Assembly (NCBI GenBank): GCA_023135165.1
Contig: JAGLTS010000024.1
Span: 1 to 64,000, forward strand
Direction: 5' to 3'
DNA from: Phycisphaerales bacterium
Lineage (GTDB): Bacteria; Planctomycetota; Phycisphaerae; Phycisphaerales; JAGLTS01
Length of the DNA stretch: 64,000 bases
The position numbers and the translations under genes are program-made. The notes beneath the pieces were generated by a model, which saw only the letters and a program-made list of their open reading frames with translations, ran no database searches and was not told the DNA's origin. Below, in pieces: positions 17,590 to 29,106 of this stretch (its first letter is position 1; every line of letters starts with the position of its first letter).

Positions 17590-19125
17590 ATGGTGTCCAC
17601 GACTGACTCCAACAGCTCCGTGTGCGAGCGAATCTCTGAGCGTCTGGCTGAGCAGGTCGGGCGCAACCGATACGGCCGGCTCTTCGGCGATTCGGCGGGG
17701 CTGCGCCTCGACGGCGACACGCTCAATCTGCACGTGCGAGACAGCTTCTTGGCCGACTGGATCGGTCGTCACTTCGGCGACGTCATCCGTCGCGCCGCAC
17801 AGGATGAGACGGGAAATGCTGTACAACTCCAGATACGCGTGCATCCCTCCGAGTCGGATGCTCCCGTTTCGCGCGAGCACACCCGCCGACACGCCGCCGA
17901 CCATGAAGCCGAGCGGCCTGCCCGCAAAGGCGATGACACGCGTCCCGCACCCGCCGCCCGCGGTGACGATCGCGCACGCGCACACCGGCCGCACAGCCCA
18001 ACCGACGCCCCGCCGAGGCGAGCGCCCCAGGCCCAGCCCGATCATCGTTACCGCCTCGACACATTCGTCCTCGGGCAGACCAACAGGCTTGCACACCGCG
18101 CCGCCATCCAGGCGGCCGAATCCCAGACCGCGCGCGATCTGAATCCCCTGTTCGTCTACGGCACGTGCGGCGTCGGCAAGACACATCTGATGCACGGCAT
18201 CCTGCATCGGCACCGCGACCGGCAGACGCACCTCAAACGCTGGTACACGACCGGCGAACAGTTCACCAACGACTACATCGCAGCGCTCAAGACGGGGCGC
18301 ATCGAGGCCTTCCGTCGCAGGCTCCGCAAGCTCGATCTGCTCTGCATCGACGATGTGCACTTCCTCTCCAACAAGCACGCCACGCAAGCAGAACTCCTGC
18401 ACACGCTCAAGGCGATCGACCTGAACGGCGCACGTCTGATCCTCGCATCCGACGAGCACCCGCATCAGATCCGGCGATTCACCGATCGACTGGTCTCGCA
18501 CTTCATGTCGGGGATGGTCGTTCAGATCGACCGGCCGGATGTGTCAATGCGCGAGGAATTGATCTCGGTCTTCGCCGACCGGCGCGGGCTTCGGCTTGAT
18601 CGCCCGGTCGTCGCCGCGCTCGCTCGCCGCTTCACCAACTCCCCTCGTGAGCTGGAAGGCGCGCTGATGAAGCTCGAGGCGGTTCATCGCCTGCTCGGAC
18701 CCTCCGCCGGTTCGACGTTTGCGCCCGCTCAGGTGGGGATGCACTGCTATCACCGCGCGTTTGACGGGTCGAACACGGCACCGCGCAAGCCGATCCGCGT
18801 CGATGACATCATCGAGCGCGTCTGCGACCGGCTCCACGTGGATATCAGCGATGTGCTTGGGCGCAGCCGACACCGCAGGGTTGTGGCTGCCCGGTCGCTT
18901 GCCGCCTACCTCGCTCGGGATCTGACGACGCTCAGCTTCCCGGAACTCGCCGACCGCATGAGCCGGCCGAACCACTCGACGATCGTGACCGCCTGCCAGC
19001 GCGTCGCAAGACTCATCAAGGAGGGAGCGCAGGTGTACAGCGGCCGCGACGGTGCGAATGTGCCCATCGAGGCGCTCGCCGACGAACTCAAACGCGAGAT
19101 CCTCAACCATGCCGGTCGGGCATAG
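17590..19125 (+). CDS. dnaA: DnaA-type replication initiator ATPase (divergent)
   Basis: The 511-residue product starts at ATG 17590 behind GGAAGGA. Residues 1-85 resemble domain I, followed by an Ala/Arg/His-rich linker (domain II). The AAA+ domain III shows NPLFVYGTCGVGKTHLMHGI (Walker A) and LDLLCIDDVHFLSNKHATQA (Walker B). Domain IV carries the helix-turn-helix ending RPNHSTIVTA where canonical DnaA has a GRDHSTV-like signature, so the conserved Asp is Asn. dnaN, recF and gyrB are absent nearby. It could be the main initiator in a lineage with scattered replication genes, or a DnaA paralogue. Confidence 0.85.
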   Translation: MVSTTDSNSSVCERISERLAEQVGRNRYGRLFGDSAGLRLDGDTLNLHVRDSFLADWIGRHFGDVIRRAAQDETGNAVQLQIRVHPSESDAPVSREHTRRHAADHEAERPARKGDDTRPAPAARGDDRARAHRPHSPTDAPPRRAPQAQPDHRYRLDTFVLGQTNRLAHRAAIQAAESQTARDLNPLFVYGTCGVGKTHLMHGILHRHRDRQTHLKRWYTTGEQFTNDYIAALKTGRIEAFRRRLRKLDLLCIDDVHFLSNKHATQAELLHTLKAIDLNGARLILASDEHPHQIRRFTDRLVSHFMSGMVVQIDRPDVSMREELISVFADRRGLRLDRPVVAALARRFTNSPRELEGALMKLEAVHRLLGPSAGSTFAPAQVGMHCYHRAFDGSNTAPRKPIRVDDIIERVCDRLHVDISDVLGRSRHRRVVAARSLAAYLARDLTTLSFPELADRMSRPNHSTIVTACQRVARLIKEGAQVYSGRDGANVPIEALADELKREILNHAGRA

Positions 19126-19250
19126 GCGAGGCGGCACATCACACCACCCACCTGCGGCAACGGGCCGGTGAGCCGGGTACACTTTGTGCAAAGCACTACG
19201 ATGCTTGGAAACGGCCCGGCGCACGTTTGCACATCGACATTGGAACGCAC

Positions 19251-20417
19251 ATGGCAAGCGATGAAATCCCACTGAGCAGGCCGGATGTCACCGAACTGGA
19301 GATCGAACTCGTCGCGGCGGTGCTTCGAAGCGGCAGGCTCGCACTCGGCCCGATGCAGGAGCGATTCGAGCAACTCGTCGCGGACCGGGCAGGCTGCGAG
19401 TACGGCATCGCCGTGAGCAGCGGGACGGCCGGGCTGCATATGGCGCTCCTGGCGCTGGGGATCGGTCCGGGTGATGAGGTCATCACGACACCCTTCTCCT
19501 TCATCGCCACAGCCAACGCCATCCTCTACGTTGGCGCCACGCCCGTCTTTGTTGACATCGACCGCGTGTCGCTCAACATGGACCCACACAAGATCGAGCA
19601 GGCGGTCACGCCACGGACCAAGGCCATCCTCGCCGTCGAGGCGTTCGGCAACCCAGCGCAGATGGACACCATCGCCGCCATCGCAGGCAAACACGAGATC
19701 CCGCTCATCGAGGACTGCTGCGAAGGGCTCGGGGGCAGCCTCAAGGGACGCCCGATCGGATCGTTCGGCCGAGTCGGCGTCTTCAGCTTCTACCCCAACA
19801 AGCAGATCACGACAGGCGAAGGCGGCATGATCGTCACCGACGACGATCGGCTCGCCGATATCTGCCGATCGCTTCGCAACCAGGGTCGCGGCGCCAAGGA
19901 TGTCAGTTGGCGCAATCCGACCGGCGCGTGGCTTGAACATGTTCGCCTCGGCTACAACTACCGGATGAGCGAGATTCACGCGGCGCTGGGCGTCGGCCAG
20001 ATGCGCCGCCTCGATGTCATCCTCGAAGGGCGCGAGCGCGTCGCTCGCCGCTACTTCGAGCGGCTCATCGGCAACTCCGACATCATCATGCCCACCATCT
20101 CGCCGTACACGCGCATGTCGTGGTTCGTCTTCGTCGTCCGCCTCGCCAGCGACTTCACCGCCCAGGAGCGCGACCGGATCATCGCGGACATGCGTCGCCA
20201 CGACATCGGGGCCGCCAACTACTTCCCGCCGATCCATCATCAGCCGCTCTATCGTGAACTCCTGTGCGACGCACCCCCGCACCTGCCCGTCTGCGAGTCG
20301 GTCAGCCAGCGTACGCTCGCCCTGCCGTTCCACAGCCAGCTCACGGACCGGGAAATCGATCTGGTGATCCAGACGCTTGAGGTCATTCTCCGTCGTGAGG
20401 GGTTGAGACGGATGTAG
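19251..20417 (+). CDS. DegT/DnrJ/EryC1/StrS-family PLP-dependent aminotransferase
   Basis: The 388-residue enzyme (ATG 19251; the TTG at 19227 is less likely) contains SSGTAGLHMALLALGIGPGD, PFSFIATANAILYVGATPVF, the Asp-containing IEDCCEGLGG, and the lysine motif SFYPNKQITTGEGG, where the Lys should form the PLP aldimine. Such enzymes transaminate keto-sugar nucleotides for amino-sugar parts of surface polysaccharides. No other sugar-nucleotide gene is adjacent, so the sugar is unknown. Confidence 0.93.
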   Translation: MASDEIPLSRPDVTELEIELVAAVLRSGRLALGPMQERFEQLVADRAGCEYGIAVSSGTAGLHMALLALGIGPGDEVITTPFSFIATANAILYVGATPVFVDIDRVSLNMDPHKIEQAVTPRTKAILAVEAFGNPAQMDTIAAIAGKHEIPLIEDCCEGLGGSLKGRPIGSFGRVGVFSFYPNKQITTGEGGMIVTDDDRLADICRSLRNQGRGAKDVSWRNPTGAWLEHVRLGYNYRMSEIHAALGVGQMRRLDVILEGRERVARRYFERLIGNSDIIMPTISPYTRMSWFVFVVRLASDFTAQERDRIIADMRRHDIGAANYFPPIHHQPLYRELLCDAPPHLPVCESVSQRTLALPFHSQLTDREIDLVIQTLEVILRREGLRRM

Positions 20418-20569
20418 AGCCGGCCTGGCAGCCTCCCTCTCACCGGACCGACATCACGCTTAAGCACGTGCCGCGAGCGTCCGATGGCTGACGCATGAGG
20501 TACGCTGGCATCTGCTCTGATCCACGTGGCCAGTCCGATATCGCGGGGCGATGGGGCTCCACAGCGTCG

Positions 20570-20923
20570 ATGCGTCGTGGGTTCACCTTGGTTGAACTGA
20601 TGATCGTGGTCGCGGTGCTCGCGATTCTCGCCTCGCTCGTCCTGCCTTTGGTGAATCGAAACGTCGACACTGCGGGTCGGAGTGCAGCCGTGATGACCGA
20701 GCGGTCCATCCGCAGCGCTGCCGACCTTTACAAGAGCGAGAGCGGGCGATGGCCTGTCGAATTCACCAGTGGGATGTTCCAGGCCGGTGAGATCCCCCGC
20801 ATGCCCCCGGGCTACCTGCTCGCCTTCAACACCTACGACGGTGAGACGGCTCTCTACGACCCGGATAACCCGCCCGGCGCGATCGGCGACCCCTGGATCG
20901 TCGTCGCGGACGGCACCGAGTAG
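20570..20923 (+). CDS. Type IV pilin-like (prepilin) protein
   Basis: The 117-residue product from ATG 20570 has a class III prepilin leader MRRG followed by FTLVELMIVVAVLAILASLV, with peptidase cleavage expected between Gly and Phe and the conserved Glu at mature position 5. The C-terminal part ends IGDPWIVVADGTE, resembling small GspG/GspH-type pseudopilins, which planctomycetes encode in many copies. It stands alone without assembly genes. The longer frame from 20495 is less likely because the leader would be atypically long. Confidence 0.85.
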   Translation: MRRGFTLVELMIVVAVLAILASLVLPLVNRNVDTAGRSAAVMTERSIRSAADLYKSESGRWPVEFTSGMFQAGEIPRMPPGYLLAFNTYDGETALYDPDNPPGAIGDPWIVVADGTE

Positions 20924-21008
20924 CGCCCGCACCCCGGCCTACCTCCTCGCCCCCAAAACAACCGGCTTCGCCGAACGACGCGCCTGTTTCCGTTACCATC
21001 GGCGGCGC

Positions 21009-22814
<1,806 letters not shown>

Positions 22815-22854
22815 CGCTGCGCGGCGCTCGATCTGCGCGCTGCGGCAAGTCCGG

Positions 22855-24063
22855 CTACTCTTTGGTCTCGTAGGTCATTCCCTTGCTCGCTGCCTGTTCG
22901 TGGAGGATCTCCAGGATCTTTGCATCGAAGGAGTCGCCGGTGCCCTCCTCAGCCAGCCGCTTATGCTCCTTGTCGATGTACACCCGTCGCGCGTTGAGCA
23001 GTTCGCTGATGCGCGCCTGGATCGCCGTGCGCCGGGCACGCTTCGCTTCGATGTGGGCCTGCAACTCGCCCGGATTCATCCCCTGAAGCTCCTCGGGAAG
23101 TTCATCAGCCTCCACCTTATCCAGCGTGATCAGCTCCCGGTCGATGGCGTCAATGAGGTCGCCGCCCCCCTGCACAATGCAGTCGGTCGCGGCGTTGTAG
23201 ACGAGGCGAGCGGGAGCGACTTCCGGCGCTGCTTCTTCGGATGCCGTCTGCTTGGCCATCACGCCGCGGCGCATCTCGGTGGTGCCGTATGCGATGATCG
23301 TCTCGCCGATCGCGACATTCAACTCGGCGAGTTCCGCATCCATCGGCGTCGAGATGGCGGTCATGCCGCCGCTCTGCTCAATCGCTGCGTATGACCCGCC
23401 GGTCGCTTGTGCGATCTCACGCCAGATCTCGCCGGTGCCAGCCATCGTCCCGCATTGCACGGTGTTGATGATGATGTCACTGGACCGGGCTGCGCCGCAC
23501 GTGTCGTGGTACTTCACATCATCGGGGTAATCCATGTGAGGCGGAGCGTCACCAACGAGGAAGATGAGCCGCAGCGTGCTCTCGCCATCGTCCCACGCGA
23601 TCTTCTCAACCGCTTCCCGCAAAGCCTGGTTGACGGACTCCGGGCCGTCGCCGCCGCCGTCCGCAGTGAAGCCCGTAAGTGTGCCGTACACAGCATCCAT
23701 GTCGCTCGTGAGATCAAAGACCGCAGTCACATACTCATCGCCGCGATCACGGTAGGCGAGCAGCGAGATCTCAAGCCGGGGCGTCGGCTCAGCCTCGATG
23801 ATCTGGTTGGCGATCGACCAGATCTTGCGCTTGGCCCCTTCGATCAAGCCGCTCATCGAACCAGTCGTGTCGAGCACAAAGCAGACTTGCACGCGAGGCT
23901 GCGCGACTGCGATCGGTGCGTCTGGTGTGACGAGCGTGACGGGCATCGGCTCAACCGACTGATCGGCATTCTGCGTTGCGGGATCAGGCGCTGCGCCAAT
24001 GCACGAGCCGGCAAGGATGGCGATCAGCGCTGCGACTCGGAGATACTGGGGGTTGGTTGTCAT
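22855..24063 (-). CDS. Secreted von Willebrand factor A (vWA) domain protein
   Basis: The 402-residue product (ATG 24063 behind GGAAGGA) has a signal or lipoprotein-like leader (VAALIAILAGSC). Residues about 60-230 form a vWA domain with MIDAS FVLDTTGSMSGL, the Thr/Asp loop near TLTGFTADGGGDGPES, and FLVGDAPPHMDY. The C-terminal third is a charged coiled coil (ELQAHIEAKRARRTAIQARI). It probably binds protein or metal outside the membrane. The partner is unknown. Confidence 0.88.
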   Translation of the reverse strand: MTTNPQYLRVAALIAILAGSCIGAAPDPATQNADQSVEPMPVTLVTPDAPIAVAQPRVQVCFVLDTTGSMSGLIEGAKRKIWSIANQIIEAEPTPRLEISLLAYRDRGDEYVTAVFDLTSDMDAVYGTLTGFTADGGGDGPESVNQALREAVEKIAWDDGESTLRLIFLVGDAPPHMDYPDDVKYHDTCGAARSSDIIINTVQCGTMAGTGEIWREIAQATGGSYAAIEQSGGMTAISTPMDAELAELNVAIGETIIAYGTTEMRRGVMAKQTASEEAAPEVAPARLVYNAATDCIVQGGGDLIDAIDRELITLDKVEADELPEELQGMNPGELQAHIEAKRARRTAIQARISELLNARRVYIDKEHKRLAEEGTGDSFDAKILEILHEQAASKGMTYETKE

Positions 24064-24332
24064 GGGCGTGGCTCCTTCCATGAGAGTTCGTCAGGTCCGA
24101 TGTGGGCGAGGCGACGCCGATCCGGTCAACGACCGGGACGGGCCTGCCTACCGTCGGTTGTCATTTCTTCAGCCGTCAGGGCGGTCAGACGCACGACACG
24201 CCGACCGGTTCCCGCGAGCGAGCGAAACCGGTATCTCTCACCCGAGGCGCGGAAGACGCGTGCTGCATACCGCGGTGAGACGGTCTCGCCAACTAGGCTG
24301 TGGCCGGCGATCATGTTATTCCTATGGGTGGT

Positions 24333-25478
24333 ATGAAGTGGGATGGGCTGCAATTCCGATGGGCCTCAGTGCTGGCGTGGATGCTCTTGCTGATCCAGGC
24401 GGGCTGTTACCCCACACTTGGACCCTTGGCTCGCTTGGGCCGGCACCGAGGCGCGGTACCGATCGAGGAGACGGCCCCGCTACTGCGCATCGGGTCGCTT
24501 CCCTATCCCCGGCCCCTGCTTCCCGTGAAGGCCGTCGACCCGAGCGACCTCGGTAGACATGTCTACGAAGCCGGTTTCGCGCCCTTCTGGCCCGGTGAGG
24601 TCAGCCGGGGCATCGTCTACACGCAGCGCGGCGGCTTTCTCGACATCGCTCACATCCGCAACTCTGCGGACCTCACGCGCTATGTCTTCATACACATCCA
24701 CCAAGCCTTGCAGGAGCAGCGGGCTGGCGTCATCCTCGTCAGCGCTGAACCCAGCCTCTATCACATCTTCTTTCAGTACCCGGATGAGTGGTGCGCCATG
24801 TCGCCGGAAGACCGAGCGATTGCTGAGCACGAACTCGCCATCCGGCTGAGTCAGCGCCTTGCTTACCTGATGAGCACCTGGCACGAGATCATCACCTGGT
24901 ACTGGTATCGCGCGCTGCCCCCTATCTCGGAGAGACAATCAGCATTCTCCTACGACGATCCGCCTTCCCATATGGTCGGTATCCAGCTTGCAGGTGAGGT
25001 GTTGCGCGAGAATGCCGATCACTACGACGAGGCGCTCACAGTTGCGCTGCGGGATGAGCTGACGCGGCTCGGTGCTGTCGAACCGATGCGCACGCATCAA
25101 GCCGTTGACGCCGTTCGTGACAAGTGGTGGGATGGGAGAACATATACGCTTCGCCTGCGCCTTGTGCATAGTGGGATAGACGGGGAAGTACTCCGGTCCT
25201 GGCTCGTGGAACTCGACGAGGATCGTGATGAGGAGTCGGCGCCTGTCATCTGGATGCTGCCTTCCCTCCGTGACATCGATGGGCGAGATTGGTCGCGACT
25301 TGCCGAGGTCGAGATTGAGCCCAACATCTGGGAAGAGGAAGCGATCCGTCGAGATCTGACGCTCCCCGAGGGGAACATCCGGCCGGATCGTGACTTCCCC
25401 CGGCTTGCCGCTGTGATCATCGCAGCCGAAGAGGAACGACTTCAGCGTGAAACAGCGGAAGCGAGGGATGCTCAGTAG
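24333..25478 (+). CDS. Lipoprotein of unknown function
   Basis: The 381-residue product from ATG 24333 starts MKWDGLQFRWASVLAWMLLL then IQAGC, a lipoprotein signal with lipobox. The mature part is 360 residues, Glu/Asp/Arg/Trp-rich and mixed alpha/beta. A DUF4056-like reading (secreted proteins with HxxTWYWYR-like motif; here TWHEIITWYWYRALPP) is possible but not certain. Earlier GTG/ATG starts at 24300 and 24324 cannot be excluded. It is divergent to the vWA gene. Confidence 0.75.
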   Translation: MKWDGLQFRWASVLAWMLLLIQAGCYPTLGPLARLGRHRGAVPIEETAPLLRIGSLPYPRPLLPVKAVDPSDLGRHVYEAGFAPFWPGEVSRGIVYTQRGGFLDIAHIRNSADLTRYVFIHIHQALQEQRAGVILVSAEPSLYHIFFQYPDEWCAMSPEDRAIAEHELAIRLSQRLAYLMSTWHEIITWYWYRALPPISERQSAFSYDDPPSHMVGIQLAGEVLRENADHYDEALTVALRDELTRLGAVEPMRTHQAVDAVRDKWWDGRTYTLRLRLVHSGIDGEVLRSWLVELDEDRDEESAPVIWMLPSLRDIDGRDWSRLAEVEIEPNIWEEEAIRRDLTLPEGNIRPDRDFPRLAAVIIAAEEERLQRETAEARDAQ

Positions 25479-25628
25479 TGCTTGCCGCTTGCAGCCGCAC
25501 TATCGTCACGCGCTCGTCCGAAGAGATGTCAAGTGCGGTCGCCACACGATGCCTTACGAAGCGACGCGGTCTACCGCGTTCCTCTGCGCGAGCTGTGGCG
25601 TCCCCGCCCGTGGTGAGGCGCGTGCAGT

Positions 25629-26312
25629 TCACGAACCCGCATGATTCGTCGCGTGGGCACGGATCGCTGCTCGCGCTTCTGGCGCCGTCTCGTCTCCGTG
25701 CGGTCTGCCCTGCCATGTGCGCCGACGGACGAGCAGGAAGATGAAGACGGACCAGGGGACGGCTGCGAGAACCAGAATCGGCCACATCAAGCTGTAGTAG
25801 CTCCGCCACAGCGAGAACTCATCTTTGGCTTCCTCGTACGCAGGGAGGACTTCCGCAGAGATGGGCGAGAGAGCGCCAAGATCTGAGATCACAAAGGACT
25901 TCACGGTTGGCGCGTGGTATTGGTTCTTCTCAGGCGTCGGATCGACCATGAGTTGGAAGAGATCCCCGCTCTCCGTCTCCACGACGATCTCGGAGAAGTT
26001 GACATCATCCCAGTCATAGAGAATGACCGTTGCTTCGCCGGGCTCGACGATGAAGCCGCCGAGTTGTCTGGAGCAGGTGGCAGGCGCTCTTGTCGCATAG
26101 ATCGGTAGCGGCTGACGCTTTGCCTCCCGGCCGGTCGCCCCGATAGGCGTGACCTTGATCGTCTCCTCCGTCCGGTTGGCGATGGTGATGTCAGTGATGA
26201 AGCCAATCTGCATCGGGTTGATGCTGTTGATGATCGGCAGCATCGCCAGCAGCGGCAGCAAGGGCAGGAGGACCACCGAGATCACGAACACGATTGTGTA
26301 CGAGCGTTTCAT
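25629..26312 (-). CDS. Membrane protein with two transmembrane segments
   Basis: From ATG 26312 the 227-residue product has an N-terminal TM helix (SYTIVFVISVVLLPLLPLLA), a ~140-residue extracytoplasmic beta-rich domain (ITIANRTEETIKVTPIGATG), and a C-terminal TM helix (LMWPILVLAAVPWSVFIFLL) with a basic tail. No known family was recognised. AAAGG lies 10 bases before this ATG. It converges on the lipoprotein gene, separated by 150 bases. Confidence 0.75.
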   Translation of the reverse strand: MKRSYTIVFVISVVLLPLLPLLAMLPIINSINPMQIGFITDITIANRTEETIKVTPIGATGREAKRQPLPIYATRAPATCSRQLGGFIVEPGEATVILYDWDDVNFSEIVVETESGDLFQLMVDPTPEKNQYHAPTVKSFVISDLGALSPISAEVLPAYEEAKDEFSLWRSYYSLMWPILVLAAVPWSVFIFLLVRRRTWQGRPHGDETAPEARAAIRAHATNHAGS

Positions 26313-26382
26313 GTTGCTGGGGCCTTTCATCTTTGGATCGGGTCCATTCGATGTTCCGCATAGCTGTAGCGACGCCGCCGAG

Positions 26383-27195
26383 TCACGATTCGAGAATGCT
26401 CCTCGCTGCTTCGACGTTGTGGCGCAGGTGGTCGGGGTTGATCGTGCCGGCGATGACGCTTGTCACGCCGGGCCTGCGGAAGACAAAACGCAGCACAGCC
26501 AGGACCGGATCATCGCCCGCCGAGAGAAGGGGGTCAGACCCTTTTTTCTCGGTGAGGTGACCGCTGGCGAAGGCCTTTTTGATGAGAACGCCGATGTTGC
26601 GACGCGCCGCTTCGTCAATTGCGGGTGCGTCATCCGTCATCACCGGGTTGTATGTGAGCATGAGCACATCACAGCGCTCAGCAGCAAGCAGCGCGCCGCT
26701 CGTCGTCTTCGTGGACATGCCGAAGCTGCGGATGTCGCCGCGGGCTTTCAGCTCGGCGAGGGCGTCAAGCGTGCCGAGGTTCTTGACGATGTGCTCGTCG
26801 CTGCCGTCGGAATGAACGAGCACGCAGTCGAGCCGATCGGTACGCAGTCGTTTCAGACTGCGCTGAACGCTCGCGATGACAGCCTTGGGCGTGAAGTCGA
26901 AGCGGGATTCGCCGTCGACGAACTCCTCGCCGACCTTCGCGACGATGACCCATCTGTCGCGATCGCGGGCGAGCATCGGGCCGAGGCGCTCTTCGCTCGT
27001 TCCGTATGCGGGCGCTGTGTCGATCAGGTTCACGCCGAGATCAATCGCGGTGTCGAGCAGTTGGCGAACCATTTCATCCGACGGCAGGTCATACGGCTGG
27101 GGGTACTTCACACCACGGTTGCGGCCGATCTTGACCGTACCCAACCCGATCGGCGAGACGTGAATACCTGTGTTTCCAAGCGGTTTCAGGTCCAT
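26383..27195 (-). CDS. Aldo/keto reductase
   Basis: The 270-residue enzyme keeps the AKR tetrad: Asp in LIDTAPAYG with Tyr, Lys in VIVAKVGEEF, and His in LDCVLVHSDG. The C-terminal NADPH-binding part includes PGVTSVIAGTINPDHL. The length is slightly short for the family but the barrel appears complete. Its start overlaps the end of the upstream FAD oxidoreductase gene by 10 bases, so the pair is translationally coupled. The substrate is unknown. Confidence 0.93.
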   Translation of the reverse strand: MDLKPLGNTGIHVSPIGLGTVKIGRNRGVKYPQPYDLPSDEMVRQLLDTAIDLGVNLIDTAPAYGTSEERLGPMLARDRDRWVIVAKVGEEFVDGESRFDFTPKAVIASVQRSLKRLRTDRLDCVLVHSDGSDEHIVKNLGTLDALAELKARGDIRSFGMSTKTTSGALLAAERCDVLMLTYNPVMTDDAPAIDEAARRNIGVLIKKAFASGHLTEKKGSDPLLSAGDDPVLAVLRFVFRRPGVTSVIAGTINPDHLRHNVEAARSILES

Positions 27196-28424
27196 TCTCG
27201 ATCAAACTCCTCCCAGGGCGGGACGGCGACCGACGGCACGGGCCAGTCCTTGGCAGCTTCCAGATCGGGCGCTGTTGGCTTGATCCCGGCAGACTCGATC
27301 ATCTTGACGACATCACCGGCCAGACGCGGCGCGAAGGCGAGCTTCGTCGGCCAAGCGGTGATGACGTTGCAGGCCCGCTTCGCAAACGGCACATCCGGCC
27401 GCCGCCCGCCGGGCTGTCTCGGCTCGGCGCGATCAACCATGCCGCTCGACAACCTGATGGACTCGAAATCAACCCAAGGCAGCGATCGCTGCAACTCACG
27501 CCGACATGCATCACACTGCTCGTTCGGCGAACGCGCGATACCGACCTCCGCCAGCTCACCGCCGACGTTCCACACCGTTTCGCCATCCCTCGCCTGGACG
27601 CTCGTGATCGTCAGACGCGGTTTGTCGGAAAGCCCGCCGATGCAATGCCCAAAGAGCATCGGGAGCCGCCCCTTGACCAGAACTTGGTGCAGCGGCCTGC
27701 GCTGCATCACCTCGCCATCGACGCCGAGTAATCGGCAGAGCGATTCGTTTCCAGCACCGGCGGTGAGCACGACGCACGACGTCACGATCCGAAGCGATCG
27801 GCCGGCCTCATCTCGCAACTCGATCGCGCGAACCAAACCGTCGGATGCCTGCTCAAACTGCACGCCGTCGGGCTCATCGATCTTGAGCAGCACCTGAGCG
27901 CAGGGACGGCGCAGCGCTTCGAGAAGCAGCGCCATCGCAAGCACCGGTTCATCCATGCGGTAGATCGACACGCCCGGCGGGGCATCATCGAACGGCGCAG
28001 GCCGTGCAGCCGAATCGACAGGCCGGGGCGCTGCGCGCAGCACCTTGCTCGCGGCGAATGCGCCGAGCTTCGAGGCGATTCCTTTCGACGTCCACAGGTA
28101 CTGGTGGTCGGAGAGAACCTGTGCCGCAGTCAGGTCGATCTCCCCCCCACCATTCAGGCAGTCGCGCCACACACCGGGCATCTCCGCAATCATGCGGGCG
28201 GCGCGCGTCATCTCACCGGTGAGCGCATACTTCATGCCGCCGTGAATGATGCCCTGCGACCAGATCGTCTGGCCCGTACCCAGCGCATCGGCTTCGAGCA
28301 GCACCGTGCTGTAACCCGCCGAAGTCAGCCGATTAACAAGCCACAAGCCGGCACACCCGCCACCGAAGATGACGACATCGACTCGAGCGGTTGGGACATT
28401 CGCATTCGACTCATCATGCATCAT
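27186..28424 (-). CDS. FAD-dependent oxidoreductase (DAO / glycerol-3-phosphate dehydrogenase-like)
   Basis: The 412-residue product has an N-terminal Rossmann FAD motif (VDVVIFGGGCAGLWLVNRLT, then VLLEAD) and GQTIWSQGIIHGGMKY, a DAO-family FAD-contact region. The C-terminus is typical of deaminating or dehydrogenating flavoproteins. The reading frame extends to TTG at 28472, overlapping the LysM gene by 4 bases, but ATG at 28424 is more likely. It sits between a LysM-domain gene and an aldo/keto reductase on the same strand. A redox pathway with the reductase is plausible. Confidence 0.88.
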   Translation of the reverse strand: MMHDESNANVPTARVDVVIFGGGCAGLWLVNRLTSAGYSTVLLEADALGTGQTIWSQGIIHGGMKYALTGEMTRAARMIAEMPGVWRDCLNGGGEIDLTAAQVLSDHQYLWTSKGIASKLGAFAASKVLRAAPRPVDSAARPAPFDDAPPGVSIYRMDEPVLAMALLLEALRRPCAQVLLKIDEPDGVQFEQASDGLVRAIELRDEAGRSLRIVTSCVVLTAGAGNESLCRLLGVDGEVMQRRPLHQVLVKGRLPMLFGHCIGGLSDKPRLTITSVQARDGETVWNVGGELAEVGIARSPNEQCDACRRELQRSLPWVDFESIRLSSGMVDRAEPRQPGGRRPDVPFAKRACNVITAWPTKLAFAPRLAGDVVKMIESAGIKPTAPDLEAAKDWPVPSVAVPPWEEFDREWT

Positions 28425-28468
28425 GTCGGCGTGTGGGGGGGTTGCGTGGGTCGTGAGGGTCGTTGGGG

Positions 28469-29083
28469 TCAATCGAAATCCGGCGGGATCACCAGGCGCA
28501 TCCCCGGCCGGACATCCTCAGCTTTGTTGATCTTGTCGCGATTCGCCGCCAGGATCACCGGCCATTTGCTCGCTTTGCCATAGTACCGAAGCGCGATATG
28601 CCCGAGCGTCTCATTCTTGCGGACAACGTGGATCGTCTCCTGCTGCGGAAGCTGCTCGACCGGCTCATACCCGCCCGGTCGCTCGTAGTCCAGCGGCGGA
28701 AGACGCAGCTTCGTGCCCGGCCGAAGCTTGACCGGATCGACCAACGGGTTCTCGTGGGCGATCACTTCCCACTTTGACGTGCTGCCGTAGGTGTGCTCAG
28801 CGATGGATTCCATCGTCTCGCCCCGTGCCACGACGTGCAGCGTGAATCCAGGCGGCAGCGGGAAGTCATCCTCGCGCGGGGCGTCGACGCCATCATGCTC
28901 GGCCATGAGCGGATCGATAATTCCCGACAACGGATCAGCGGGTTGAGCATCACGCGGGACGACGGCATCGGCATCACTGCTGACGCCCGCTTCCCGTCCG
29001 GCGAACGGCGAGAAGTGGTACATCAGCAGAACGATCCCGACAAGGATGATTCCGCCCAGGATGGCCTTGGGTCGGCTCCGCAT
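28469..29083 (-). CDS. Membrane-anchored protein with two LysM domains
   Basis: The 204-residue product has one N-terminal TM helix (AILGGIILVGIVLLMYHFSP) and two LysM motifs: FTLHVVARGETMESIAEHTY... at about 80-130 and IHVVRKNETLGHIALRYYG at about 145-200. Both include the KLRLPP or RLVIPP ends. LysM modules bind N-acetylglucosamine polymers such as peptidoglycan. It lies 23 bases after secDF and overlaps the start region of the FAD oxidoreductase gene. Confidence 0.9.
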   Translation of the reverse strand: MRSRPKAILGGIILVGIVLLMYHFSPFAGREAGVSSDADAVVPRDAQPADPLSGIIDPLMAEHDGVDAPREDDFPLPPGFTLHVVARGETMESIAEHTYGSTSKWEVIAHENPLVDPVKLRPGTKLRLPPLDYERPGGYEPVEQLPQQETIHVVRKNETLGHIALRYYGKASKWPVILAANRDKINKAEDVRPGMRLVIPPDFD

Positions 29084-29106
29084 GATGAACCTAACCTGTC
29101 CGGCGT

